From Pipra filicauda (Eukaryota; Chordata; Aves; Passeriformes; Pipridae): DNA of 64,000 nucleotides. The position numbers and the translations under genes were made by a program. Below, one piece after another: positions 35,736 through 50,250 of the stretch. Under the pieces are notes generated by a model. That model had not been told where the DNA came from, made no database searches, and saw nothing but the letters and a program-made list of their open reading frames with translations. The stretch spans positions 744,001 to 808,000 of the forward strand of contig NW_024104898.1 of NCBI RefSeq assembly GCF_003945595.2. The letters run 5' to 3'. Numbering within the stretch: the first letter of the stretch is position 1; each line of letters starts with the position of its first letter.

Positions 35736-38700
35736 CCTTTTTCCAGGCTATGAGTAAGCAAAGCAGTTTGATTGCAGTACTGAATTCAGACTACTGTTTA
35801 TCTGGAAGCTGACAAACCTCTTATACTGAGTTTGTACAGTGACTGGCACAGCAGGGTCTATGAGAGGCATTACCCTAATATGATCAAACAACGACACAGC
35901 TTTGGAAAGTCAAGAAATGACCTCGTTCATCATTTACGTGGGCTTAAAAATCATTATTAAAATGTTTTCTATTCAAAAAGAAATATCTACAAATAGGAAG
36001 CTTGCAAGTACTCTGTTATGTGAGCACTCCATTTGTAAGCAAAGCTCTCGCTGGTGGCACTGAACTGCACTGTCAACATCAGGAAAAAAACTGTTACAGT
36101 CTTTTTACATGGGGTGAAGGCAGATGAATCACTTCTAAAATAAATCATTCTTGGTTTTATTTCATTATGTGGCTTCATCCAAACGCACAGCTTGAGGATT
36201 ATCCTGTGCTGAACTTGCCAAATTTCTCACATTTGAATCTACCAGCTGCCACAATTATAGGTAAAACCAATGTTTCACACCTCGAGGCAGTATTTATCAG
36301 AGACATCTCTTTCACTTCTTAACTACTCATTTGAATAATAAGTAGGAGGTTCACTTAAAAAAACCCTCAAATTTAAAGGTTCCACCTGAGAAATCTGTAA
36401 AATTTTCCAAGTGCAGGTATCTGACTACAGTAACACTGGAGCATGTGCTGCAAAAAAACCCCTGTAGACTGCTGCTGCATCAGCTTTAGCACTGGCTTTG
36501 TTTAAATTTCAATTATATTTTACTTCATCTTCTAGAAAAAGTCACAAATGACAGAAGAGTGAATTCACTCATGCCTAGGGAAATTATGAAGACCGTGAAA
36601 GTACTGGAGATGACAATTTCCAAGAGTTGAGCCTTTCTTTGTGTCTTAGATTACTCTTCTATCTTGAATTGCATCTAAATACATATGTAAGCAAGGAATC
36701 TATTTTGCTTTTAGTTCTGGTGTATTAACTCATTAGAATGACAAAAAGATCAAAATAAGGACATCTGGGTTTGGAATTTTTAAAAAAAAAAGAAAAAGCA
36801 AGACAGCTAATTCACATTTTGGTCATATTCTGCAAACAATTTTTCTATGAAGCCTCTGGAACTTGGATATTTCCACAGTATATCCTTTTCAGCAGTTACT
36901 TTTGACCATGGTTGCTGCTTTTTGCTGTATGAAGGACAAGGAGGAGAAAAGCTTGACTGGCCCCAAGCTCTTGGTGGGCTCTTTCAGGACAGAAGTTCTG
37001 AATGCCACCTACAATCATTCTTGCCATGAAAGCTGAATTTCACATTCTCTTGGGTTAAAATGTGAAGCCAGCTACAAACCGATCTAGGAGTCCTGCAGGT
37101 TATACAACTGAAGAGTAGTAATATCTTATGTTTTCTAATTTGCTTTAGTGTTTTTTTTATAGAAAAGCAACACCAGAATGTTTTATACTCGACTTTCACT
37201 ATGACCATAGCTCTGATCCCCAACACAAAATTTTGTAAATAAATGTTTGGAGGAAACTCCTTCAAAACTTATTTGGCTTTTATTTGTTACCACTCCTTCA
37301 AGAAAGTAAATTCTGACCTCAAACACTCATCCAGAGACTGAAGCTCTACCTTCCCCATCAGCATTTTTTTTAATTGTAACTTAGAATTGTGACCTCTTTC
37401 ATAGTAAAAAACTGGAATTCCTTTCTTAAAGAAACCCAATTCCAGAAATTCACAGCTGTTTTATTGGGTCCAAACAAAGCATTACATGTGAAAGGGAAGC
37501 AGCCAGTGCTGCTGCAGCTGGGAACCACCATGAAGGTGCCCCTGTTGCACATTAAATTTTGATTTCATTGAAATATAAGAACTTAAAGGCAACATCCAGG
37601 TCTCCTTTGCAAAGGCAGGTGTGGTGAGGGTATTTCATGGGGCTATTTCATTTTTCCCCTTTTTTTTTTCAGTTTAAATGATAAACTGCAAGGTCATGGA
37701 TGATGCTGCATATCTTACTCATATACATCCCTATTCAGCCCTGTTGCCAATCAAAAGTGTCTCAGTAAGAATATATATTTCATCCTGGGTGAAATTAGGA
37801 AGATGCCAAAAGAAAATAATTGTCAACTTCGCAATCCAAGGATTTTGGCAGATCTGACTGAACAGAGAAAATGTAAAGCCTTTCTCTTTCATCTCTCCCT
37901 CACACACTTCCTCTTTACCTAGTATTTTTTTAGAAATTTTTTTCAAGTCTGTGCTAGTAACCTGAAGTAAAGTGTCCTCCATGTTGAAAAGCCAATTGAC
38001 AACAATTGGCACTACAATGACAAACACAGGAAAGCTTTACAAAGAAAATCACTGTCCATCAGAATTCAATCTTCAGCATGAGTTACAGTAAAAAATTCTG
38101 GTTTAGAACTGAAATCCGAAGATTTTAAGCAAAACATTTTTATTGATGAAAAGAAGACTTAAATGTAAGCTTCTCAGGATATAAAGTTATACCACTAATA
38201 CAGGACAAAAGTGAATTCTGACACTGGCTTGCATTGCCACTGGCAACAGAATTTAGCCTAGATGTACATGGACACTACAACACTGGAGAAGCTGTAATAA
38301 GTGTAAGAACAAAAAAACCTGCCTTATACAAAGAGAATTTAAGAGACAGAAAGATTTACAGGGAAAAGTAAACAGTTTCCAAATTTGTGTGCTGTAAACA
38401 GTAACTTTAAGGATCATGGTGATATAACTAAATCAGAAGTTTTGCATACACAAAGGTTAGTGGCCTCCAACTGATTCATGTCTCAGCAGACTGCAAACTT
38501 CAAACAAAGCTTTTTCTGCTCTCAGAGCTTTAAAGGTTCCTCTCCCCTGCACCCCCCACAGTCCCAAGGTTGAGTTCTCTGTTACATAATAATACAAAAG
38601 TTTTCATGCAGGGAGACCAACAAAATTCTCTTCTCCTTATCTATCCAGCTTTTTCACAAACCTAGAAAAAACTTACTCTTAGAGACAAGTTATACCTCTG

Positions 38701-41700
38701 TTTAAGTTTGGCCGGATGATGCCAATGGATTCTGAATGTATTAAATGAGGACAGTCAGCAAGACAAGACTGCAGAGATCTGTTTTCCCTGGCAAATCAGG
38801 GTAGTAAGGACAGTAGTAAAGCGGCTGGATAGTTTCTTCCTACCCTCTTATGTAAAGTGTTCTGTTTATTTTCAATCATATGTAGGACTAAGATGTTGGC
38901 ATTATCCCATTATTAGGATTTACTAATATATTTTTATGTATTGTGATCATCCAATAGACTCTGAAGTCTATTTATTTAGACAGTGAATCTGAACACTCTT
39001 AGTCCAAGATTCTGGCAAGATTTTTTCCTGGAGGTTAAATGGCATCTTTCCAAATTGCATGTTGGCAGAGATTTTGGCTGTGCTTAGACCCGTGGGATTT
39101 ACCTCTTTTTGTATTTCTAAGTCATTAAGCAACAATAGCATCTTTATATTTAATGTATTGAATTTTACAACCATTGCTCTAGTAGTACAATGATAACATA
39201 GTTAATAATGTCTTTTAAATTTTGCTTCCACATGCTGTATTACCTTCCAACTTATGTGTCAACAATTTCTAGGCTTTATATAATGACAACAGGTACTCTG
39301 CACATTCCGAGTGTGAGACCTTCCTACATCCAGAGAGAGCATTTTGATACCACTTACTACCAGAAATACTATCAGAGAAATAGTAACTGCTGTAGTTAAG
39401 GTAGGAATAATGCAGTAATATCTCAGACCAACTGAAATATCTCTGTAAACAGCAAGGTGAGACAGTTTTGATTTTATACCAACTCTACAGCAAATTTAAC
39501 AAATAATGCTAGGGAACACAGGTGACAAAAAATTGTATTTTCAGTTCCAGACTTCAAAAGTCAGCTACTGAAATAAGCTTCTCCTCTTCCTCTCCCAAGT
39601 GCCTCCTGTGCAAGTCTGAAGCAGTTAAAAGATTCTGCGTTTGGAATTTAAAATCTGAGATTACTTACAAATGTTTTAAAATTAACTGTTTCAGGGCACT
39701 AAATCAGACATACTATACAATAAACTAGTAAATATGAAGGTTCCCTGCAATTAGGCCTATGCACTTCAATGCAGATACATAACATACAGTTTGGAATATC
39801 TCAACACTCAGCCATTAAAGTAAACAGGGGACACATTCAAAACTCAGTTCATTTGTCAACCTGACAGCAGCTGGAAGATTTTCTGCATGCAAAATATAGG
39901 AACATCTGGCCATCAAGAATATTTAAGACCTTACCTATTGATCTCTTTCATCTGCTTAAATTAATTCAAGATGTTAAGATGTCAAAAAATGGTGATTAAA
40001 GATCCCATGCATATAAAGCTGAAATCCCAATAAGCAGTAAAGAGAAGATAATACTAATACTGCAAAACAAAACCAGCAGCAGAGTTCCCAAGTAAGAGAT
40101 TGTAAACCTGGAAAGACCAGAAACTTGACTGCCAGAAATGGAGGACAGTATGGCTTATTAAATGAGAAAGGGACACACACACACGAAATACATTTTCTTA
40201 CTTTGTCAAGAAGGATTTTAAGGAGAAAATGATTGTAAGGGAAGGTAAGAAACTAGCAAAGGGAAAAAGCATGTTTAAAAACACCCCCCCCACAATATTA
40301 CTTACAAGTATAAACTTCCCTAACAAAGACCTATTGCCTCTGCAAAACTCAGGTTTCACATACTAAATCCCTGCAACAGATTCATTTAAGTTAGAAACTG
40401 GAGTTTCACAGCATAAACAAACATGTATTGCTATAATAACTAGGTGACTTTTATTTTTCAGAGAGTGGGACAAAAATCAAGTCCCCAACACCTACCTTCG
40501 TTCTTCCAGAAACAATTTGACTACAGCAAGGACACTATCTTTATCCTGTACCTTTCCTGCCTTTTTGGTACTAGAATAGAAATTTTATGGCTTGAAAACG
40601 AGATGTAAATAGAACTAGCTATTATTCTATGTCAGGAGCAAAGAGATGACATTAGAGGAGAATCCGTCCACACAAGACTAAATTAAGTCTTGACCTGTAG
40701 CACACTGTGATTCTATCAGAATCTGGCTCCATGCCAGTTAGTCTCAATGTCAGCTCTGTAAACTAAATTCAACTACTAGAAAGTATATTTATCTATAGAA
40801 AAGAAGGAAAGCAACACACAATTGCTGCTTGCATTTCTAAGTTTACAGAAAAGTAAAAAAGCATTATTTAAGTAGATGAAACACCTAATGCCATTAAGAC
40901 TGAAAAATACATAACTTCAAAAACATCAAAAAAGAGTGGCAACTATTTCCAATCAAAGCTGTGATTCTACCTAGTCTTTCTTTCTAAGGTCATGCAGGTG
41001 TCATTCCCACAATGACACTTATTAGTCACTTTAGGGCTTTGTATGGGTGCAGAGTAGGGACTGAGATAACAAACTAAAAGAGTAGAGGAAGAAGAGGAAG
41101 AAAAGTTAATTTTTCTTGTTGGGGTTTTTTTTTGAGAAGGATATCACTAAATGCTTTGAATCATTTGCCTAAAACTATTGAACTATTATGGTATGGTTGA
41201 GCAGCACTGCAAATGGACTACATAGTTTTAAACATAGTTATTTATCAGATCACAGTAATCCATCATAGATCTCCTCTCCCTTTTCTTGACTACAATTTCA
41301 ACGGGGCAGACCAGGGACACAGATAGAAGCAGAGACCCAAACCTATTCCTTGGAAGTTCTAAGAAAGAGGGTTTTATTCAGGAGGGCACCTCACTACGCC
41401 TCTTTGGCCTGATCTCTCCTCAACCTGTGTGGGCTTATCAATTTTTAGAAGCAAATCCTGTAGGACTTTTGCCAGACATTAAGTCATATGCTCTCAGCCC
41501 AAGTATGCTGACAAGAATTTGGCGATAATACTAACATTCACCTGAAAAGTCCTTGTGAAAAATGCAGTGAGCAACAATTTTGATGACTTTGTGGAAGGAC
41601 AGATCACCCACTATGTCACCAAGGTTATAGAAGATGATAACCATAAGAGGGAAGAAAAAAAATCATCACAATTTCTGGAAAAAGGATGTATGGAGTTCCC

Positions 41701-44700
41701 TTCCCCCTGCCCCAAGCATAAATTCAGAGATCTGCCCTGAAAGCACAATGTCTCATCTACATCCAGAGAGACTAGAAGAACATATGGTTAGCGAAGCATC
41801 TACTTTGTGTGCCATTCCTGGTTCACTTGTTCGCTGATGTATGGTGGCAAAAACCACAGTATATGTACCATTTCATCCCAAGTAGGATAGTTTTGAGCTG
41901 AGAAGGAAATGAACACAAAAAATTCATAGCCCTAGTTGATCAGCTTATTTTAGAAAGGCTTTTCTTTTGGTGGCTGTGCACAACCTTGTTTTATAAGGAT
42001 TAGCATCTTTATTCTAAAGGGTTTAGCTGTTATATATATAACAAAGAGACGTGTACAAACAGTACAGATCTGCGTCTGGCTCTTGGGTGTTGACATTGGA
42101 GAGAATTCAGTTATAGCAAAGTCCCTAGAGATAGCAGATAGGACTTTATATTCTTTTTCAATTTGGAGGAGTGAATACCTGCTTCTAATACAGAAATAAA
42201 TGACCTGCTGCACCTGCAAAAGACAGGGTTTGTCTTCTTGAAGAAGGCAAGCTCAACTGTAGATTTTTGTTAGGACAAAAACTTCACTGGGAGGAGAAAA
42301 CATAAATGTGCTACAAATACAAATGAAATTGCTACAAGGGAGAGACAGCAGTTTTTCCCAGCAGGGATGTCAGTATGCAATGAGAATGAGTCATTATGAT
42401 GCAGCTTTGTGATTCAGACAATTCAAAGCCACTCTGGGACGTCAGACCACCAACATATTTTTGCCGTATCTGAATCCATTCAAAGATAAAAAGTACTCTT
42501 CAGTTCTTAATAGACTCCCACATCTCTAACAATTTTCTAATAAGATTTTTTAATTTTCTTTTTCAAATTTGTTGCTGCAAATCTGGTTTTAGATAACTTT
42601 TTCTCACCAGTAAAGTGACTGTGTTTGTTTCAGGCCGCTCTTTATCAGTAAAACTAGAGGTACTATATAGCCATATAGAGCCTTAGGCAATTCAGACAAA
42701 TATCCTAAACCCAAGACTAGATAAGGACCAAAAACCAGAACTGTTTTGTTGTTAATACTTTTTTTATTCATAAAGCCGAACAAGAAGAACTCTTCCTCTG
42801 CAACATAAGTCTGAAACAACTGCTTTTCTTTCAGCTGAACAGGTTGAGGACAGTATGAATGTTTTCCCTACCCTCATGTTCAAAGTATAGTCACAATGCC
42901 CTGTAGCTTATTTTGTGGCAGAATGTAAATTAACATGTAGAGATGGACTAATCCCTTGCTATTTCCTAATACATTTTTATTAATAATCGCTAGAGTCAGC
43001 CTTTGAACAGAATGGATGTATAAATAGATCTGCAGAGTTCAGGCACACAGTAGGTATAAAACGTGCTTTCTCATTATATACATTTCTAGTCTGCTCTCTA
43101 GTCATAACCCTACTAGAATATTTCTAAACCTACAACATCAAAAAGAAGAAAGAATTTCCCACAGCAACAAAAGTAAGGCATAGATTCTGCTACTCAGAAG
43201 AACAGTTGGAAAACCTACGGGAACTTTTTTCATCCTACTAGCCCCAGGAAACCTGGAAGAGGATTGGAATATAGTAGATACCATTCACTTTACCATAGGA
43301 TCTGAAAGATTGTACCTAAGTTATGAAAGTCAAAGTCTGATTTTATTGATACCAAGAGTTTTTCCTCTTGGTAAGAAAGTAGACTGTGAATAACAAAAAC
43401 AGATTTCCTGGTGTTTGTGGAGCCTAATGATTAACAACTGTGCAATCTCAAGTGCATCACGAGTGCTAGGAGTACAAAGAAAATTTGTGAGATTTGAAGA
43501 ATCCTTTGGACATCTTCAGGGACTGTAAAAGAATGGATTGATTTCCTCCAGCTCTCTGGAAGCCTGCTCAGAAAGAGAGTTTCTCCTTTGGGCAGCCAGG
43601 AGAAGTAAATAGCTCAGCAGAAGCAGTCAGGAAGGACAGGGAAATGAGTCATCCTGATCCACTGTAATGATCTCATCAGTCCTTCATTGTGTCAAGTTAT
43701 AAATATATAGTAAATATTGACAGGCATTTTGAGGCAGGTTTTGAAAGAGAACATTTGTCTTGTTTTTGTTCTTGTCAGGACAGATAATCCTCAAAGCAGC
43801 TTGTAGTTTCAAAGATTTAGGGAGAAACTCATTATGGAAAATATGAGAAATCCTTTTAGTGCAGATTTTAGGTTGATAAAGGCCAGTGAGACCTACTGGT
43901 GTTTAAGTGTGAATACTCTCTCCTCATTTTTTCCCTCCACTATAATCTAGTTATGTATTTTACTAGAAACTTTTTCTTTGTAACTTCTAACATTTGCAGT
44001 CAGTTTTGCCTACCTCAATCTTTGAAGGACCAATGGCATCCTGTGATGTTCTGCATTGTTCAAAATAACATTTGAAACTACCATAAAACATTAACTTCTC
44101 ATAAATATTTCACAAGTGATTATCTCCATTAAATTTACTAGAAAAATTGAATTTCTGTGATTTTCAGACACTTCCAGAATTTGAGGCTTCGTGCCTTAAC
44201 ATTCTCGTAGACTCTATTCCTCTTTTTTATTACAATTCTATTGCACTGCAAAACTATACTGTATTTTTACTTAGACAAATTCAACTGAAATGGCAAAAAC
44301 AGAGATGGCAAAAAGTACTCTCTGACACATAGGGCACCACTCCCCCAAACACTAAATACCTCCTCATTCAAAACATACATTTCAGAGAAAAGAGCAGAAA
44401 ATAGAGGAAGAAACATTTTTGTGCCCATGTTTAAAAAATAAAAAAAGGAGAAATTGCACCTACTTTGCTTAGAAGTCCAAGCTAAGAGACATTCTTCAAA
44501 TAGAAAACATCAAACTACGTATTTGTGCTATTTGGCAAAGCTGTAAGCAACTGTAAGCTTTTAGGATAGTACACTTCTCATCAGGCAGAATGTTCCTGTC
44601 TCTCATTATAAATTACCACCGAGCATTTAAGCTAATACGACTATCAAAGCTAAATCTTTCATGCTAATTAGTTGGAAGAATCATACTGAAAGGTATGTTG

Positions 44701-47700
44701 CAACATCTAAGAGTTTGGTGACTATTCCGTAGATCTAAAACAATTCCAGAATCCAATTTGCATAAAATGCATTAATGCTTTATCATGTAACAATTTAACT
44801 CATGTTTTTCAGAACCTAAGACAAAAAGATGAAGAAAACTGCTTACTATATTATTATAAAAATAGTTACAAAACCATATCTGGTATTTTTCTGCTTATTC
44901 ACATGGAATATTATTCATGTGGAATATTACTCACACACACGCATTCCATTTTTCATCCACAGTACTCACCAAATCTGACATTATAAACCCGGGATCACCA
45001 ATGGTCCTTATTCTATTTGACCTCTTACTGAGGTCAAAAATCTTACAGACGTCAAAAGTCACAGAGATACCTCAAATTTTGGAAGCCCAACATAAAAAGC
45101 ATCACTGTGATTTTCAAGCACAATTGGAACTGACTACCCAAGAGCTTCACTGTTCCCTAGTGAAAGACAATATACTAGGAATTCAGTTAGGATCTCCAAA
45201 TGAGAAACTCATCAGCCCTCCACTGTTTACTGCCTGTCCATAATCAGTGTTTCTGATTAAACTACCAGTCTCATGCCAGCACAGTCTCACAGTGATGACC
45301 CGGCAGAAGCATGGTAGCCACCATGAACTGGCTGTGACACACAGGCATACCAAGAACCAGAACTGTCCATTCTTTTATTAAAATGTGAGGTAATCTCAAA
45401 AACATATTTCTGTTTACAGGTGACCATGCACACTCTATGTTCAAAAATATAATCATGTTTGTGGGTGCACTACAGAGATTAAAGTTATCATGTAGCTTTA
45501 ATAAAAGATTCTATCTTTTTCAGCAAAAAAATCTGTTCAATGTAGTGTGACCAGTTTTGTTTGGCTTGATTTCTCCACATTAACAAAGAGAACCCAATTA
45601 GTGAAAGTCATTTAACTTTTTTTAATCTCATTTTAAATCCTTTTCTCCTTTTGAAGCTAGCAAAGACTGTCTAGAAAAACTTAGGCATCATAAATTAATC
45701 ATTCTGTAGGAACTCATACGAGAAGGCATTAAATCCCATGCAAACTTGGGTATGATATGACATACTTATTTAATGAAGGAGTAATTTCTGGATTCTTTTG
45801 TTAAACAGTAAATTAAATTATTTTCCCATAAGCTTTGGTTTCTTCCTCTGAAAATTCACAGATGTTATGTAGTTGACGCACAGCAAATTTCTGCTCACTA
45901 ACCAAGTAAAAATTAGTTTATAGAAGTTTGGATGAGGTTTGTTCTGTTGTGACAAAAAGAAGAAAGAGGAAGAAACAGAGAAACATTTATAAAATGATCA
46001 GCAAACATATATTCGTGGATATCAGGAATGACAGCAGTAAATGCATGGCTAAATTTAGAAAAAGTAACCCATTAAGAGTGGGAAGACTGCACCTCAGATC
46101 TTACAATTCTGTTTTACACACAGAATATATATTTACTGGAGACCTTCTTCATCTTTATCTAGTTATTTACTGATCTTAGATACCATACAAAAAGAGATAC
46201 GGTAATATTAGTGTATAGTATTTTCTAAATCATTAATGAAGATTAATATCAGCACTTTTAGAAGAGTCACCACAATACCAGAGAAGAGCTGTCCAGGAGT
46301 ATTTGCAACTGGCCACGTTCTTTGTTGTAAATTCCCAAAGAGTAGTTTGAATCACTCTTCCTTTTCTTGTTGTGCAGTGGCCTACACTAACTCTCCCCGT
46401 TATTGCTTTATAAAGATGTTAGTAAGAGATTTTCCTAACCACTATTGTTTTAGAACATTAGAAGTGTAGCTTTTCTACCTGCACTGACTGAGCAGTGATT
46501 GTGTTATTCAGGGTTTGGGAAAGCAAGAGCATAATTTGGTGAACTGGTCAGAGAGACTCAGTGGATGCAATGCTAGTTGGTGAGTGCAGTGAAGCCACTA
46601 TAATACTTGTCAAGCATCACACCCATCCCTGTGACTGAGATAAACTGCTGAGAGGTCACGACAGCTGTACAATAATTGCCATTCTTTTGCCTTTGTACCT
46701 CAAGACTGTAAGCCTACATTTCATCTTAAAATGCAAATGTACCTGCAAAAGCTGTACAAATGCTGGAAGCTTCCTGAGGGATCGTGACTCTCCTTATGGT
46801 GAAGGCCAGTGCATTGACTCAGCAAAACTGAAGAATATAGTTTGAACATGTAGCTGATGACTTTTGGGGGCCATTAGGCTTCCAACGAGCTTGAAATATG
46901 TTTCTGATATTGTAACTCCAGGTGATATAACCTTAAATATGATGATTCACAAAGACTAACTGGTTACTGGGAGAGAGGTTGACTGAACTAACAGAGCCAA
47001 AGCAAGAAAAACTGATAGAATTCCCCAATACAAGCCTTATATCTCCCCTCCTCTCACCAGGTACATCAAATATGCTCTTTAGAATTGCAGAAGTTTGGTT
47101 GCACGATCTTGCAAGTTTTCATTCTGCCATATTAGAGTCAGTTCTCTTCTCAACAATTCCTCCCCTTTCCCCACTCCTCAAATAACAAATCAGTTACTGT
47201 TCAAAAATGGCTTCTTTCCTCAGCAGTACCAGAGACCTGGCACACAGAATTGAGGATGAATTTAAAAATCACGTAAACAGCAGCTTTTACAAATATCAGC
47301 TCATTGCTAAAAGTGTAATAATAAGTCTCTATGCTAATATTAACTACTTGAAGCTTACAAAATCTTTTTTTTTTTCACTTAGCATTTTTTTTTGTTAGTC
47401 CACAAGGAGATATCTGTTTCAAAAGGCATTAGAAAAAAACCCCTTGCAACAGAAGATAAATACTGCATCCACACAGCAGCACAGATATCTTGCAAGGTGA
47501 CATTAAACGTGCTAGTTCAGATATCACAGTAGCACAACACTTCATATGGATAATTTTCTTACACTCTTGGAAAAAAGTTAAAGATGAAGGTTATTCTCTG
47601 AAAACTCTTGTATCAGAAAGTTTGATTATCTACTGCCTGCTTAGAAATAAGAAGAAGCACTATGCTAGAATCTTGAATCTGCACTACATAGTACTGCAAA

Positions 47701-48828
47701 GGCTTGCTTCCCTTTGAGCCAGCTGGCAGAAGCAACCCTTAAATTCAAACAAATCCTATTGTCTGTTCTTTGAGAAATATGTCTATATTCTTCAAATAAT
47801 TTAGGGAAGCAAGCTTTAGCAGCAGATTTCAGTATATCTGTCACAAATGGCAACTGAGAAGCAACCCAAACCATCTCTTACATCAGCAGAACAATCAGTG
47901 CAGTGTCAGTGAGGAGGGCACCAATACCTGCTGGGGGTACTCCTGCCCACATACCCGCTACAGCTTCTAGATGCTTCCAGAACTGGACTGTAAGGGTAAA
48001 ACCCCACACATCAGTAGAACTGGCAGAGGTGAGAAAGACAGCAGAATATTCCTTGTTTTTTAAAGGAATTTTATTTAGCAACTATTTATTCACAGAAAAT
48101 TTTACTTTACCTGTTTTTCCTGAAAATAAAAAGCATAAAATCTCACAAGAGGAATTGTTATTTTAATATTATTGACAGACCGTGCAAATGTACTTTTCAA
48201 TTATTCACTAAATTCTTAGTTGTGTTTTGACAAATATTCTGAATACCCTGCCAAAAAGGAGTGTTATTTTACATTTTAGTTAGACTTCACTTAAAAATTT
48301 ATCCATTGAATTTTAAAAAATCTATGTACATTTGATGCAGACCTATTTGCAAAGTAAAGAAATTTGTTACTAAGTTACATTTAAACACTAAAAATTAGAC
48401 TTTCTAACTATTATATTTTTCATACAAAATCAAAGTTCAATTGCTACACACAAAGTGAGTAACCAACTAAAATAACATTGATTTCAGACATTTTCAACAC
48501 TGAATTTAAAAAATAAACATCATCAATTTAATAATTTTCCTAACACAGTACATGGAAACTGAATTATTTGCTATGATTTAAGAATTTCTGTAACACATTA
48601 CTTCCAGGATGAATTTTATTTTGGTTTGCAATTCCTGGAACTGACAGTGAGTTGATGGCTATCTACTAACTATATAAATTTCTATTATTCTGCTTATCCA
48701 AACTCATACAAATAGAATATATTGTTTCAGGTCGGAAATAAGTTGAAAAGCAATATTTTTATTTAAATGCATTTTGGTATTATAAATCTGATTAAATTTA
48801 AATTTGAAATTACAGCCTGTATATACAG
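35736..48828. other. Intergenic region, right part: no gene recognised
   Basis: AT-rich sequence with only short open frames and no recognisable protein, tRNA or repeat of known family. Frames at 41286-41528, 41555-41740 and 44917-45243 are the longest, but their translations match nothing I know. A short CA run lies near 40,174-40,185. Confidence 0.55.
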
Positions 48829-49020
48829 CCTAGGCACTGGAAGAGGTTGCCCAGAGAAGCTGTGAATGGCCCATCTGTGGAAGTGCTTAAGGCAAGGTTG
48901 GATGGGGCTTTGAGTAACCTGGTCTAGTGGGAGATGCCCCTGCCCATGGCAGGGGGTTGGAAGTAGATGATCTTTAAGGTTCCTTCCAACCCAAGCCATT
49001 CTGTGGCTCTATAATTCTAT
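48829..49020 (+). mobile_element. CR1 LINE 3' fragment
   Basis: A clear CR1 3' end: GGCACTGGAAGAGGTTGCCC, then TGGGGCTTTGAGTAACCTGG, then CCATGGCAGGGGGTTGGAAG, ending in AATTCTAT repeats typical of the CR1 tail. It is 5'-truncated and noncoding. Confidence 0.9.
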
Positions 49021-49098
49021 TAATGCCCATGTCGGAAATAACCTATTACAGTCGTCTAAATAAAAAGCTGCATCAAGTATTCCTCAAATATTAACAAT
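49021..49098. other. Spacer between two CR1 fragments
   Basis: Unremarkable AT-rich sequence between oppositely oriented CR1 pieces. Confidence 0.5.
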
Positions 49099-49300
49099 TA
49101 TAGAATCATTGAATCATTTCAGTTCAAAAAGACCTATAAGATCACCAAATCCAACCATTCACCCAGCACCGTCATGCCCACCACTAAACCACATCCCTCA
49201 GTGCCACATCTACACATCTTTTAAACACTTCCAGGGATGGTGATTCCACCACTTCTCTGGGAAGCCTGTTCCAGCGCTTGACAACCCTTTCCATTAAGAA
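49099..49300 (-). mobile_element. CR1 LINE 3' fragment (minus strand)
   Basis: Reverse complement of a CR1 3' end, of a subfamily different from the preceding piece: TATAGAATCATTGAATCATT at the tail, then TCACCCAGCACCGTCATG, then ACTTCTCTGGGAAGCCTGTTC. It lies head-on to the + strand fragment that ends at about 49020. Confidence 0.9.
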
Positions 49301-49759
49301 AGTATGTTAGATATGGAAGCATGATGAAGAGACTTCTTATTTTTGAAGAAAAACAAAGATTGACAAATTGTTTCACGATACTACACACTGCACTTAATGG
49401 CAAAATGAATTACAACTTTTACAGTAATTTTCAAAACACTGATCTTCTCATATCAGCAATTTGCTCTCTGCTGTGATGGCCTTCTGGTTTCTGACTTGAT
49501 TCCCTTCAAGTTTTATCAGCAGCTCTGAGAGAACATTTTCATTGTTCCAACTGTTTCATTCAATTTTGAATGAGTAGGACTTTGGCCTTTCTCCTCCTCT
49601 TCTGCGGTACATGCACATGATAAACATGCAGAAACACCGAGGCAGGACTGTGTTCCTATAGGTGTTAGGACAGGTGCTGAAACAAACTTGGGGACAGACC
49701 AAAGCAGTGCCCCAAGGGCTGGGAACCTCAGCCCGCACCTGCCCAGGATCCCAGAGAGG
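49301..49759. other. TTC27 upstream region, no element recognised
   Basis: AT-rich then mixed sequence between CR1 fragments. Positions 49,660-49,760 are GC-richer and might be the diverged 5' extension of the following CR1, but I cannot confirm this. Confidence 0.4.
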
Positions 49760-50092
49760 ATTCACACAGAGGATGTACGAATATCTAAAGCTGGGGTGCC
49801 AAGTGGATGGAGCCAGGCTCTTCTCAGTGGTTCTGAACAACAGGACAAGGGGCAACGGGCAGAAACTGATGCCCAGGAAGTTCCACCTGAGCACGGGGAG
49901 GAACTTGTGTACTGTGCGGTGACAGAGCCCTGGAACAGGTTGCCCAGAGAGGTCGTGGAGTCTCCTACACTGGAGAACCACCTGTACGCAATCCAGTGCA
50001 ATGTGCCCCAGGATGACCCTGCTTCAGCAGGGACGTTGGACCAGATGACCCACTGTGGTCCCTTCCAACCTTTCCCATTCTGGAATTCTCCC
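49760..50092 (+). mobile_element. CR1 LINE 3' fragment next to the TTC27 promoter
   Basis: A CR1 3' end with the recognisable order GATGGAGCCAGGCTCTTCTC, then AGGACAAGGGGCAACGGGCAG, then CCTGGAACAGGTTGCCCAGA, then GGTCCCTTCCAACC. It is GC-richer than the other pieces and leaves a long open frame continuing into the TTC27 leader. That frame is a by-product of CR1 and CpG-island sequence, not evidence of a gene. It ends about 340 bp before the TTC27 start codon. Confidence 0.88.
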
Positions 50093-50250
50093 AGGCAGAC
50101 TCCATATGCAATCGCACAGCTGTGTGTGCCTACTCTCGCTATCTCACAAACTATTTATTGCCCGGGGTCAGCTCCAGCCCATGCGCGCCCAGGGCATCTT
50201 CCGTCTCTCTCTCTCTCCCCTCACGCCGCCGCCGTCGGCGGCACTTGGCG

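Noticed and set aside
44917..45243. A 108-codon + strand open frame in the intergenic region
   Set aside because: No recognisable domain and no promoter or poly(A) context; expected by chance in 64 kb.
49556..49981. A 141-codon minus-strand open frame
   Set aside because: Mostly antisense to the CR1 fragment at 49760-50092; CR1 3' ends often leave such frames.
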